Below, piece after piece: positions 9,258 to 16,564 of a stretch of DNA of 22,579 nt (within the stretch, counting starts at the first letter, position 1; every line of letters starts with the position of its first letter). The translations under genes and the position numbers were made by a program. Source of the stretch: an uncultured Paraprevotella sp. (lineage in GTDB: Bacteria; Bacteroidota; Bacteroidia; Bacteroidales; Bacteroidaceae); the NCBI GenBank assembly GCA_900766785.1, contig CAAFWT010000010.1:1-22579 (forward strand), given 5' to 3'. Under the pieces are notes generated by a model. That model was given only the letters and a program-made list of their open reading frames with translations. It was not told the DNA's origin and did no database searches.

Positions 9258-9309
9258 TTGTTTTAGGTTAGTTAAAAAAGTATGTTTAATCACTCGTTTT
9301 GTTTCGTTA

Positions 9310-11358
9310 TTATCTTTTCATGAACTTGCAACTGTGACGGGTGCCTCCGAACTTCCAGGTTACGATGTAAAGTCCTTGTGGCAGGCTGGCTGTGCTGAAT
9401 GTGCCAGTGGAAGGGACATGTCCCATGAGCATCCCCGAGGAGTTGTACAGGCTGGCCGTAAAGTTCATCCTTTCGCGGTCAACCTCTTCACACAGGAACC
9501 TCAACGTCTGGGCTTCGGCGCTATAGGCCAGCACATACTCCGTCTGGGCTTCGATGCTCTCCACAGGAGTGAGGGCGCTCTTGCCCACGGTCATCAGTTG
9601 CCATTGGCGGTTTCCGCTGGTGGCATCCCGGTTGTCACTCAAGGCGTTGCATATGGGGTTGCCTTCCATGGCCATCCCGTCCTTGTTGTATGCTACACGC
9701 CCTGTCCTGACATTCTTGATATTGTAATATCCGCCCACGCCCTGAGGGATAAAGTCCCATAGCTGGCTATGGTTCATGCTGTCGGGTTGAGTGGTGCTGA
9801 GCAAGTCTCCTGTCATGGCTCCCTGGTCGGCCAGAGCCCTACCGGTCACGGCATTGAGAATCATGAAATGTCCGTCTGTGGCATGTATGTTCCATTTCTG
9901 GGCGTCATCGTCCTCGTCCTTCACCCTGTGGATGCCCACCTGATTGTCTGCCGTACTGATGGTCATATTGGGGAATGCCTTGCAGTAGATCTTATAGGAG
10001 TATTCTTCCTGAGCCACAAAGTCCTTGGTAGGTACCTGTCCTCTTCGGCGGAGGAACTCGTTGGAGAGGTAATCGTTGTGGGCAGTGATGAAGGACTTGA
10101 TGTTCTCTACATATTCCTCATAGGTGCTGAAGAGATACACCTCGTCATACACTTTCGTGCTGATGCTCCATCGCTTGTAGTTCTCTATGCGTGAGGGGCG
10201 TATCACCTCGGCCATGGAGTCCACAAAGCAGAGCATGCGCTCGTCAAGTCCTTGCTTGCGCAACTGTGAGAAGCGCTCATACACGGCATTCTTGAACCAT
10301 GGGTCCTGCCACATGCGGGTGAACCATCCCTTGATGGTGTAGTTGCTCCCGTACCCAAACTGTATGGCAAGCTTCTGGGTCACATCGCCCATGCGTGAAC
10401 AGTTGTTCCAGCAGATGTCGAAGTCCCAGATGGGACCGAAGTGGATCAGCTCGCTGGCCCTATCCTTATATATATATGAGCACCAGAAACCATCCGCATT
10501 GGCGCTTATCTCCTGCACCAGATACCAGTCTATGAGCGATGTGGTGTCGGTATATTGCCGGTAGCCACGTTTCTCGTGAGAGAAGTCTTCGCCATAGAGG
10601 GCAGTCTCAAACTTGTTGATGTATGCCTTGATATAGCTGAGCTGCCGGTTGTTGATGACGTCGGGCTTGGGGTCATGTATGCGGATGTGGCATCCCTGAT
10701 TGCTCATGAAGTACAGACCATCGGAGGCCGTGTTTCCCTCTGGTTCCAGGAAGTATCCTCCACTGATGTCTGTAGTGGGGTCGGTGACAATGGTGTCCTG
10801 GCGGGCAATCTCAATGCGTCCCTTGTGCACCTCCATTTGGTCGGTGAGCTGATAGTTACCGTCATAACGGCCGTTCAGGTAGAGGTCCACAAACTGGAAG
10901 CAGGGATTGAAGGGCATCTGCATGAACTCGCCCACGCAGGTGGCCAAGGCATTCCGGAGCAGCAGCTTGTCGCCAGCGTTTGCCAGGAGCACCCAGTCCT
11001 TGGCCTTCGCTTCCCCCTCGCCCAGCAGACGGGTCTTCTTGGGGAACTTGATGCGGTAGGGCTTCTTGGGCAAGGTCCATGTGGTGTTGCCACGGCCTCG
11101 TATCCGCACAGAGTCGAAGTGGGTGGTATCGGCCCCATTGACCATCACTATGCGGCAGTATTTATAGTTGTCGTGGTCTGTCACATCCTTCTGGTCAAAG
11201 GTCTCTATGTAGAGGGTGGGCAGTGTGGTCTTCTGCTTGTAGGTATCTGCTGCTGACAGGCTCAAGGGGACGAGTACCAGACACAGAGCAACCAGGCGCA
11301 GGGCTCTTGCTAATCCCTGCACACACTCAGCTGCTGGTCTGTTGAATACTTTTGGCAT
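9310..11358 (-). CDS. CotH-kinase-like secreted protein with ricin-like lectin region and T9SS-type C-terminus
   Basis: This is a 682-aa exported protein; a hydrophobic signal (about residues 20-36, ending LSLSAAD) follows a long charged n-region. The CotH family core is clear: RGRGNTTW (about 86-93), the lysine motif KKPYRIKFPKK (about 97-107), LYLNGRYDGNYQL (about 157-169), NADGFWCSYIYKD (about 286-298) and GPIWDFDICWNN (about 306-317). The Asp residues of NADG and WDFD correspond to the catalytic and metal-binding aspartates expected for CotH protein kinases. Residues about 453-590 resemble a ricin-type beta-trefoil (repeated Q-W/L-W patterns such as AQKWNI, SQLWDF, NRQWQL). The last ~75 residues end in a GLYIVTWKFGG-K pattern typical of type A T9SS sorting domains. 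It lies 35 bases after the fasciclin gene and about 52 bases before the giant gene. Kinase activity is inferred from the family; the substrate is unknown. Confidence 0.9.
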   Translation of the reverse strand: MPKVFNRPAAECVQGLARALRLVALCLVLVPLSLSAADTYKQKTTLPTLYIETFDQKDVTDHDNYKYCRIVMVNGADTTHFDSVRIRGRGNTTWTLPKKPYRIKFPKKTRLLGEGEAKAKDWVLLANAGDKLLLRNALATCVGEFMQMPFNPCFQFVDLYLNGRYDGNYQLTDQMEVHKGRIEIARQDTIVTDPTTDISGGYFLEPEGNTASDGLYFMSNQGCHIRIHDPKPDVINNRQLSYIKAYINKFETALYGEDFSHEKRGYRQYTDTTSLIDWYLVQEISANADGFWCSYIYKDRASELIHFGPIWDFDICWNNCSRMGDVTQKLAIQFGYGSNYTIKGWFTRMWQDPWFKNAVYERFSQLRKQGLDERMLCFVDSMAEVIRPSRIENYKRWSISTKVYDEVYLFSTYEEYVENIKSFITAHNDYLSNEFLRRRGQVPTKDFVAQEEYSYKIYCKAFPNMTISTADNQVGIHRVKDEDDDAQKWNIHATDGHFMILNAVTGRALADQGAMTGDLLSTTQPDSMNHSQLWDFIPQGVGGYYNIKNVRTGRVAYNKDGMAMEGNPICNALSDNRDATSGNRQWQLMTVGKSALTPVESIEAQTEYVLAYSAEAQTLRFLCEEVDRERMNFTASLYNSSGMLMGHVPSTGTFSTASLPQGLYIVTWKFGGTRHSCKFMKR

Positions 11359-11393
11359 GACTACGGAGAGATAAGTCTCTTTATGGGGTTGGA

Positions 11394-13508
11394 TTACCAG
11401 ATGTCCTCAGGTGTCTCGGGATTGTCATATACTTCCTTGGGACAGAACTCCAGGAAGTCCATGTAGAACTCACGGGTCTGGTCGTCCAGCACGCTCTTGA
11501 ATCGCAGGTAGTAAGTCTCATCGGCCTTCATAGGTTCGCGCACGATGATTCTTCTCACGATAACAGGATCGGCACGGGCCATCACGGAGAGTCCTTGTCC
11601 GCCATCGCAATATATCTCGGCTCCCTTCATGAAGCCGTTGTTGCGCAACTTCTTGTCCACCTCGGCATTGTAATCGTCGTCCTGAGTGTCCTTTTCCCAT
11701 CCTACGTTGCTGGGGAAGGTTCCACTGGTGGTTCGGCGTTCCAGACCGCTGGTGCGGATATCCAGAGGGATACCCATGGGAGGCAGGTTGTCCTTGTTGC
11801 TACCCCAGTAGAACTGCACCATGCCTCTGTTGTAACCCTCGCTCTGGATGTTGAAGCGAATCTCGTAGATTCCATCGGCGGGTACAGGAGGCAGGCGGAA
11901 GGTGATATCCAGGAATCCTCTCACGTTGAGCTCATCGCCCTGATAGTTCTTCATCGTCTCGTTGTAACCGTTGTAATAGAAGAACCAGCTTTCGTCACCG
12001 ATAAACACATCGTCGAAGTACGGGTACTGGCTATCAAAGGGGAAGCCCCATCGCTGTCCCAGTGTGTAATATTGCAGGCGGATGTCGTTGTTCATCATCT
12101 CGGGCATAGCCGCTACGATATCGAATCGGATGCGCTCCTTGTGCAGGTTGTTCTGCACATCCTCGGTATAGGCCATAATCTGATCGATGGGGTAGATGAT
12201 GCCATTGCGCACGTTGAACTCGCCTTCGGTCTCAGGTACAGGCACCTTGATACCTGTCTTGTCGGGGTCGCAGCTGATTTCGTGATAAGTACCTTTGCGT
12301 CCGTTGTCAATCTTGGGGAAACGGTTTATGAAGACGCCATCGCTCTCTGCACTCTCCAGGAACTTCACCAGTCGGCGCTTGCCCATGCAGGTGTAGTACT
12401 CATACTGCACCACGGAGGGCTTCTTCAGCTGTGAGGAGTATCCCTTCTCGTTCCAGTGCAGCACCAGTCGGTCCGAGGCAAGTCTCATGGGCAGGAAGTG
12501 ATAGGTGACAAACTGATTGAGGATGTTGTCCTCGCTGGTGTAGTTCTCATCCGTTTTTGCCTTGGAATAGTAACCGTTGCTCTTCAGCCAGTCTACCACA
12601 TCCTCCACGGTGATGTCGAATCGGTTTTTGCCTATCTCCCGTTCCCATACATCGTCGGTCTCCGCAAAGAAGGTGTATCCATAATATCTGTGCTCAGGCA
12701 GTTTGCCTGTGGTATAACCGATACCGGAGGTGTGGGCTATCATCTCGGGCACCTGTCCTGTCTGGTAAGCCATCTCATAGGTCTCGTCTCTGTATTTCTG
12801 CAGGGTGTCGAGCATGCCTGCAGCACGCACGAGCATAGCGGATACATAATAGCCCGACTGCTTCTCGGCATAGATGCTGTTGAGCAGATAACCCAGGGTG
12901 TTGTTGGTGGGGGCCACCACGGAATGCACATTGTGGATGTATCCGTTCAGAACCCGGATGTTATTGTTGCGGGTGTCCATCAGAGCGCCATTGATGGTCA
13001 CGCTGTCGGGATCGTCATAGTAGTTGACAATGAGCTTTCGGTCATACAGGTTGCTCAGTGGAAATTCACCTCCATCATTGATGGGGAACTGAGCCACGTC
13101 ATAGGCCTCCAGATTGTCTCCTCCGTTGATGATACTGTTGTACACGATGACTTTCCGGATGGAATCGAGTGAGGTGCTGTCGCGGAAACCGTTCCAGGTG
13201 GGCTCATCGATGATGTTCTTGGTGTACAGGGTGTCCAGATAGTCCTGTATGGCATCGTTGTCAGGTGCAAACACGGTAAAGTGGCCACGTGCCGACAACA
13301 AGGCTCCTATGGAAGATGAGGATATCCGACTCACGGGTACTTTGTTCAGCAACTCCACGTAATCGCTGTACTGCTCATGCTTGCTTAGGTAGCTATATGC
13401 AGTCTCCTCCTTCATGACATAGCGAGCACTCATGTCAACCTGTTCCTTACAGGCCGCCATGACGATGGCAATAAGTATTGTCAATAGAAACCCATTAACT
13501 GCTTTCAT
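11394..13508 (-). CDS. Fasciclin (FAS1) domain lipoprotein
   Basis: This is a 704-aa lipoprotein with a signal peptide ending in the lipobox VMAAC (Cys20), so it is probably on the outer membrane. Residues about 35-200 form a FAS1 domain, with the hallmark HFTVFAPDNDAIQ, a mid-domain IRKVIVYNSII block and the terminal NGYIHNVHSVVAP. A second, divergent FAS1-like unit follows (about 205-460; GYTFFAETDDVWE, VVDWLKSNGYY, FVTYHFLPMRLAS, NGIIYPID). The C-terminal ~220 residues look like a beta-rich, carbohydrate-binding-like module. FAS1 domains usually mediate adhesion. It heads the operon; the ATG lies about 90 bases after a TAACTTTG promoter box. No SusC/SusD pair accompanies it, which is unusual for Bacteroidetes fasciclin lipoproteins that sit in glycan-uptake loci. 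Confidence 0.85.
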   Translation of the reverse strand: MKAVNGFLLTILIAIVMAACKEQVDMSARYVMKEETAYSYLSKHEQYSDYVELLNKVPVSRISSSSIGALLSARGHFTVFAPDNDAIQDYLDTLYTKNIIDEPTWNGFRDSTSLDSIRKVIVYNSIINGGDNLEAYDVAQFPINDGGEFPLSNLYDRKLIVNYYDDPDSVTINGALMDTRNNNIRVLNGYIHNVHSVVAPTNNTLGYLLNSIYAEKQSGYYVSAMLVRAAGMLDTLQKYRDETYEMAYQTGQVPEMIAHTSGIGYTTGKLPEHRYYGYTFFAETDDVWEREIGKNRFDITVEDVVDWLKSNGYYSKAKTDENYTSEDNILNQFVTYHFLPMRLASDRLVLHWNEKGYSSQLKKPSVVQYEYYTCMGKRRLVKFLESAESDGVFINRFPKIDNGRKGTYHEISCDPDKTGIKVPVPETEGEFNVRNGIIYPIDQIMAYTEDVQNNLHKERIRFDIVAAMPEMMNNDIRLQYYTLGQRWGFPFDSQYPYFDDVFIGDESWFFYYNGYNETMKNYQGDELNVRGFLDITFRLPPVPADGIYEIRFNIQSEGYNRGMVQFYWGSNKDNLPPMGIPLDIRTSGLERRTTSGTFPSNVGWEKDTQDDDYNAEVDKKLRNNGFMKGAEIYCDGGQGLSVMARADPVIVRRIIVREPMKADETYYLRFKSVLDDQTREFYMDFLEFCPKEVYDNPETPEDIW

Positions 13509-13596
13509 GATAGAAACTTATGTTTTTGTTTTTGTTTTTTAAAGTTGTGAATACATTTTTGAGTGGATATGTCTCATTTCAAAATGTCTCTGATTG

Positions 13597-13604
13597 CAAA
13601 GTTA
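13597..13604 (-). promoter_or_regulatory. -7 box of the fasciclin-CotH-giant protein operon promoter
   Basis: The minus strand reads TAACTTTG (13604-13597), an exact TAnnTTTG match about 90 bases upstream of the fasciclin ATG. The same octamer serves the divergent thi operon at 13828-13835. No convincing -33 TTTG is seen at the right spacing, so confidence is moderate. Confidence 0.6.
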
Positions 13605-13827
13605 TAAAATAATGTTTGAATTCCCCTCCCTCGAATATATTATTTATAGAAAATATCTTTTTTTTTGAAGAATGACGATTTCTGATGCAGGTTTCAGTCA
13701 AATTCACCTCCTCTTTGGCGCTAACTCTTCCTTTGTTTGGCAGTAAATCAGAAGGACATCTGCATCAATCATGCGGAACTTTGGAAAATCCCCTCCAATC
13801 ATCACGCGGTGTATTATGAAAAAGCAG
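13605..13827. other. Gene-free spacer between divergent promoters
   Basis: No credible reading frame occurs here. The left part is A+T-rich with a run of ten T residues ending near 13674. The right part holds an inverted repeat, tgatgcag (13683-13690) against ctgcatca (13760-13767), with an adjoining ttctgat/atcagaa pair. These could form a loose hairpin or a two-site operator between the two promoters. No regulator is encoded next to it, so the role is unknown. Confidence 0.4.
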
Positions 13828-13835
13828 TAACTTTG
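13828..13835 (+). promoter_or_regulatory. -7 box of the thiamine operon promoter
   Basis: TAACTTTG matches the Bacteroidetes -7 consensus. Transcription would begin near 13840-13842, only a few bases before the first paired base of the TPP aptamer (13847). This is the expected place for a riboswitch-led transcript. A TTTG at 13780-13783 is too far upstream to serve as the -33 box. Confidence 0.7.
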
Positions 13836-13846
13836 CAGCATCGGAC

Positions 13847-13925
13847 ATCAAAAGGGTGCCCCCATGGATGGGGCTGAGATTATACCTTCCAACCTGATGC
13901 AGTTAGTACTGCCGTAGGGATTGAT
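13847..13925 (+). promoter_or_regulatory. TPP riboswitch (THI-box) aptamer
   Basis: The conserved thi-box blocks appear in order: GGGTGCCCCC, GGGGCTGAGATTATACC, then AACCTGATGCAGTTAGTACTG (split here as two overlapping blocks) and CCGTAGGGA. Helix P1 is atcaa (13847-13851) with ttgat (13921-13925). The CTGAGAT pyrimidine-sensor bulge (13874-13880) and the pyrophosphate-sensor GTAGGGA are intact. The aptamer binds thiamine pyrophosphate and should reduce expression of the eight genes downstream when TPP is plentiful. Confidence 0.96.
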
Positions 13926-13970
13926 TCGTATTTTTTCAGGTTTAGTATCTTTCACAGATGAGATACAGCT

Positions 13971-14011
13971 AAGGGTTATGGTGTCGGTATCATAACCTTT
14001 GCGCATTTTTT
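13971..14011 (+). terminator. Terminator-like hairpin in the thi leader (candidate expression platform)
   Basis: AAGGGTTATG (13971-13980) pairs with CATAACCTTT (13991-14000) over about ten pairs including one G-T, closing a 10-base loop. A run of six T residues follows at 14006-14011. It sits between the TPP aptamer and thiD, where a ligand-controlled attenuator would be expected. The stem is A+T-rich and the T-run starts five bases after it, so it may be weak or serve another purpose. Confidence 0.5.
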
Positions 14012-14019
14012 AGAGGTAT

Positions 14020-14053
14020 CCTTTCCAGCATCCGACGATAACGAAAGGGAGGA
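14020..14053 (+). promoter_or_regulatory. Strong thiD Shine-Dalgarno with possible sequestering hairpin
   Basis: GGGAGGA at 14047-14053 lies five bases before the thiD ATG. This is a textbook Shine-Dalgarno sequence, which is uncommon in Bacteroidetes. CCTTTC (14020-14025) can pair with GAAAGG (14043-14048) and cover its 5' part. That makes it a candidate translational switch element for the upstream TPP aptamer. The pairing was found by eye and has no energy estimate. Confidence 0.45.
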
Positions 14054-14058
14054 CCATA

Positions 14059-14871
14059 ATGAAGCACTACACGAGCGTATTGACCATTGCAGGAAGTGAT
14101 AGCGGTGGTGGAGCAGGAATACAGGCGGATATCAAGACGATATCTGCATGTGGCTGTTATGCCACTACTGCCATTACGGCTGTGACGGTTCAGAATTCCG
14201 TAGGCGTGAGGGCTGTTCATGACGTACCAGCGGACATCGTCAGAGGGCAGATACAGGCCGTGCTGGAGGACATAGGCGCCGATGCAGTGAAGATAGGAAT
14301 GCTGAAGAGCAAAGATATCGTCAGAGAGGTGTGCCATGCGCTCAGGCCCTATGCGCTCAGGAATATTGTCCTGGACCCCGTCATGGTTTCTACCAGTGGA
14401 CATCGGCTTATGGACGAGGATGCCATAGCAACGGTACTCTCCGAACTTGCACCCATGTCACGCATCATCACCCCCAATATCCCTGAGGCTGAGATGATAT
14501 GGCGCGGAGGGCCGATATGCACGCCCAGGACCATGGAATGTGCGGCCAGGGAGATGGCAGAGACTATAGGAGTGTCCGTATTGCTCAAGGGCGGTCATCT
14601 CAACGATACCACCACCGTGGATGTGTTCTATGATTACGAGCACAAGGAGATGAAGCGTCTGTCATCTACACGCATACCTACGCCCAACACCCATGGGACC
14701 GGATGCACCTTGTCGTCAGCCCTGGCATCTATGCTTGCTAAGGGCATGGAGCCCGCCGATGCCGTGGAGGCTGCCAAGAAATACATCAACGAAGCGATAA
14801 TGGCGGGAGCAGATTATGAAATCGGCCATGGACATGGCCCCGTTAAGCACTTTTACAAACTATGGAAATAA
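14059..14871 (+). CDS. thiD: Hydroxymethylpyrimidine / phosphomethylpyrimidine kinase
   Basis: ThiD phosphorylates HMP to HMP-P and then HMP-PP, the pyrimidine half of thiamine. The 270-aa length is typical. Ribokinase-fold marks: AGSDSGGGAGIQADIKT at residues 11-27 (substrate loop), KIGML near 80, the DPVMVSTSG block, TPNIPEAE, VLLKGGH, and the ATP/anion-hole motif NTHGTGCTLSSA near 209-220 with its catalytic Cys. A downstream KKYINEAI helix closes the fold. It is the first gene after the riboswitch and has the strong Shine-Dalgarno just upstream. Its 3' end overlaps thiS by 10 bases. No second domain (ThiE, TenA or ThiN) is fused to it. Confidence 0.97.
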   Translation: MKHYTSVLTIAGSDSGGGAGIQADIKTISACGCYATTAITAVTVQNSVGVRAVHDVPADIVRGQIQAVLEDIGADAVKIGMLKSKDIVREVCHALRPYALRNIVLDPVMVSTSGHRLMDEDAIATVLSELAPMSRIITPNIPEAEMIWRGGPICTPRTMECAAREMAETIGVSVLLKGGHLNDTTTVDVFYDYEHKEMKRLSSTRIPTPNTHGTGCTLSSALASMLAKGMEPADAVEAAKKYINEAIMAGADYEIGHGHGPVKHFYKLWK

Positions 14872-15059
14872 CAGTAAACAACAAGGTTCTGGAGACTCAG
14901 GCCAGGACTCTGGAAGAACTGGCCCAGGAGCTCACTCTCCCCGCGAAGGGCGTGGCTGTGGCAGTGGCAAACAGCATGGTACCCAGAACAGAATGGGGAA
15001 CAACCCCCTTGCATGAGGGCGATGCAGTAATCATCATTAAGGCGGCGTGCGGAGGATGA
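14862..15059 (+). CDS. thiS: Sulfur carrier protein ThiS
   Basis: This is a 65-aa ubiquitin-like protein ending in the diagnostic Gly-Gly (KAACGG). ThiF adenylates this terminus, which is then converted to a thiocarboxylate, the sulfur donor for ThiG. MEITVNNKVLE opens the usual beta-grasp strand, followed by the TLEELAQEL helix, the VAVAVANSMVPR strand with the family's N-x-x-x-R/P-R pattern, and GDAVIIIKAACGG. It overlaps the end of thiD by 10 bases and the start of thiE by 4 (ATGA), so its translation is coupled on both sides. Confidence 0.95.
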   Translation: MEITVNNKVLETQARTLEELAQELTLPAKGVAVAVANSMVPRTEWGTTPLHEGDAVIIIKAACGG

Positions 15060-15694
15060 TACAGTTCATATCACATTATACCGACCATTACTCGTACCTG
15101 GACAGCATACGGATGGCCCTTGAGGGAGGATGCCGATGGGTGCAGTTGAGGATGAAGGAGGCTGCTCGGGAGGAGATTGTGCGTACCGGACATGAGGTGA
15201 GGAGGCTGTGCGACACCTATGGGGCCACATTCATCATCGATGACCATGTGGAACTGGTCAGAGAGATACGGGCCGATGGAGTTCATCTGGGACAGAAAGA
15301 CATGCCTGTGGGCCAGGCAAGGGATATACTGGGAGACAAAGTCCTGATAGGAGGAACGGCAAACACCATAGAGGAGGTCTGCAGACATTACCATCAGACT
15401 GCCGACTATGTGGGATGCGGACCATTCCGCTTCACCACCACCAAGAAGGGATTGGCACCCGTCCTGGGTCTGGAAGGCTACAGAGACATCGTAACTAAGA
15501 TGGCAGAGCAGGGCATCAGCATTCCCCTGATAGCCATCGGGGGCATCACGGCAGCAGACATACATGACATCATGCAGACGGGCGTGTCGGGGATAGCCGT
15601 CTCGGGGGCGGTGCTCAAGGCCAGCAACCCAGTGGATGAGATGAAACGGCTCCTGGATATCATGAAGACCGTGGAGATTGAGAACAGACAATAA
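15056..15694 (+). CDS. thiE: Thiamine phosphate synthase
   Basis: ThiE joins HMP-PP and thiazole phosphate to thiamine phosphate. I chose the ATG at 15056 (212 aa, MIQFISHYTDHY), which overlaps the thiS stop as ATGA. A GTG at 15047 would add only three residues. The TIM-barrel landmarks are intact: VQLRMK (29-34), IIDDHVEL (60-67), GVHLGQKD (75-82), the pyrophosphate-binding GPFRFTTTKKG (122-132), IAIGGI and GIAVSGAVL at the C-terminal phosphate site. This is the canonical synthase of the two ThiE-like proteins in the operon; the divergent one is at 20324-20944. Confidence 0.95.
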   Translation: MIQFISHYTDHYSYLDSIRMALEGGCRWVQLRMKEAAREEIVRTGHEVRRLCDTYGATFIIDDHVELVREIRADGVHLGQKDMPVGQARDILGDKVLIGGTANTIEEVCRHYHQTADYVGCGPFRFTTTKKGLAPVLGLEGYRDIVTKMAEQGISIPLIAIGGITAADIHDIMQTGVSGIAVSGAVLKASNPVDEMKRLLDIMKTVEIENRQ

Positions 15695-15710
15695 TACATC
15701 AGTTATATAT

Positions 15711-16484
15711 ATGGATAAACTAATCATTGCGGGAAGAGAGTTCAGTTCCCGTCTCTTCCTTGGAACAGGAAAATTCAACAACAACGAGCTGATGGCTAAG
15801 GCCATCGAGGCTTCTGGGACAGAGATGGTCACCGTGGCGATGAAGCGCATTGAACTTGGTGATGAGAACGACGAACTGCTTACTCACATCACACGCCATA
15901 GCAATATACGGCTGCTGCCTAACACCAGCGGAGTGAGAGATGCCGATGAGGCGGTATTTGCCGCACAGATGGCCAGGGAGGCTTTTGGCACCAACTGGCT
16001 GAAACTGGAGATTCACCCCGACCCGCGTTATCTCCTGCCCGACTCGGTGGAGACACTCAAGGCCACAGAGAAACTCGTGAAGATGGGATTTGTGGTGCTC
16101 CCTTATTGTCAGGCCGACCCTACGCTCTGCAAGCATCTGGAAGAGGCAGGAGCTGCCACCGTGATGCCACTGGCTGCACCCATAGGAACAAACAAGGGAC
16201 TCAGGATGAAGGACTTCCTGCAGATTATCATAGAGCAGGCCAATGTGCCCGTGGTGGTGGATGCCGGAATAGGAGCACCCAGTCATGCTGCTGAGGCCAT
16301 GGAGATGGGAGCCGACTGCTGTCTGGTGAATACTGCCATAGCTGTTGCCGGTGACCCCGTGATGATGGCCGATGCTTTCAGGCAGGCTGTGATAGCAGGC
16401 CGAATGGCTTACGAGGCCGGACTGGGAGCCGTGGCAGACTGTGCAGAGGCCAGTTCTCCGCTCACGGCTTTCCTCAACCAGTAA
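15711..16484 (+). CDS. thiG: Thiazole synthase
   Basis: ThiG forms thiazole phosphate from deoxyxylulose 5-phosphate, dehydroglycine and the ThiS thiocarboxylate. It is 257 aa from ATG 15711 (MDKLIIAGREFSSRLFLGTGKF), the standard N-terminus; an upstream in-frame start at 15678 is too long and overlaps thiE. Family marks: LPNTSGVRDADEAV (about 69-82), the Schiff-base lysine K98 in NWLKLEIHPD, the VVVDAGIGAPSHAAEAMEMGAD block and VNTAIAVAGDP. The 16-base gap after thiE ends in the A+T-rich run ttatatatATG. Confidence 0.97.
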   Translation: MDKLIIAGREFSSRLFLGTGKFNNNELMAKAIEASGTEMVTVAMKRIELGDENDELLTHITRHSNIRLLPNTSGVRDADEAVFAAQMAREAFGTNWLKLEIHPDPRYLLPDSVETLKATEKLVKMGFVVLPYCQADPTLCKHLEEAGAATVMPLAAPIGTNKGLRMKDFLQIIIEQANVPVVVDAGIGAPSHAAEAMEMGADCCLVNTAIAVAGDPVMMADAFRQAVIAGRMAYEAGLGAVADCAEASSPLTAFLNQ

Positions 16485-16564
16485 TGCCTGCTGTGATTAC
16501 CCGAACCTAATAATCTGACAAAAGAGAATCAGTAGATCACAAGACAAAAACCACACACCAATAT

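Noticed and set aside
10555..11256. 233-aa plus-strand frame opposite the CotH gene
   Set aside because: It lies opposite the CotH core motifs, which are clearly real. It has no recognisable motif or initiation context of its own.
13776..13783. TTTG as -33 box for the thi promoter
   Set aside because: It is about 44 bases from the -7 octamer; the consensus spacing is about 19-21.
15678..15710. Upstream start for thiG
   Set aside because: It would overlap thiE and add residues absent from the family; ATG 15711 gives the normal ThiG N-terminus.
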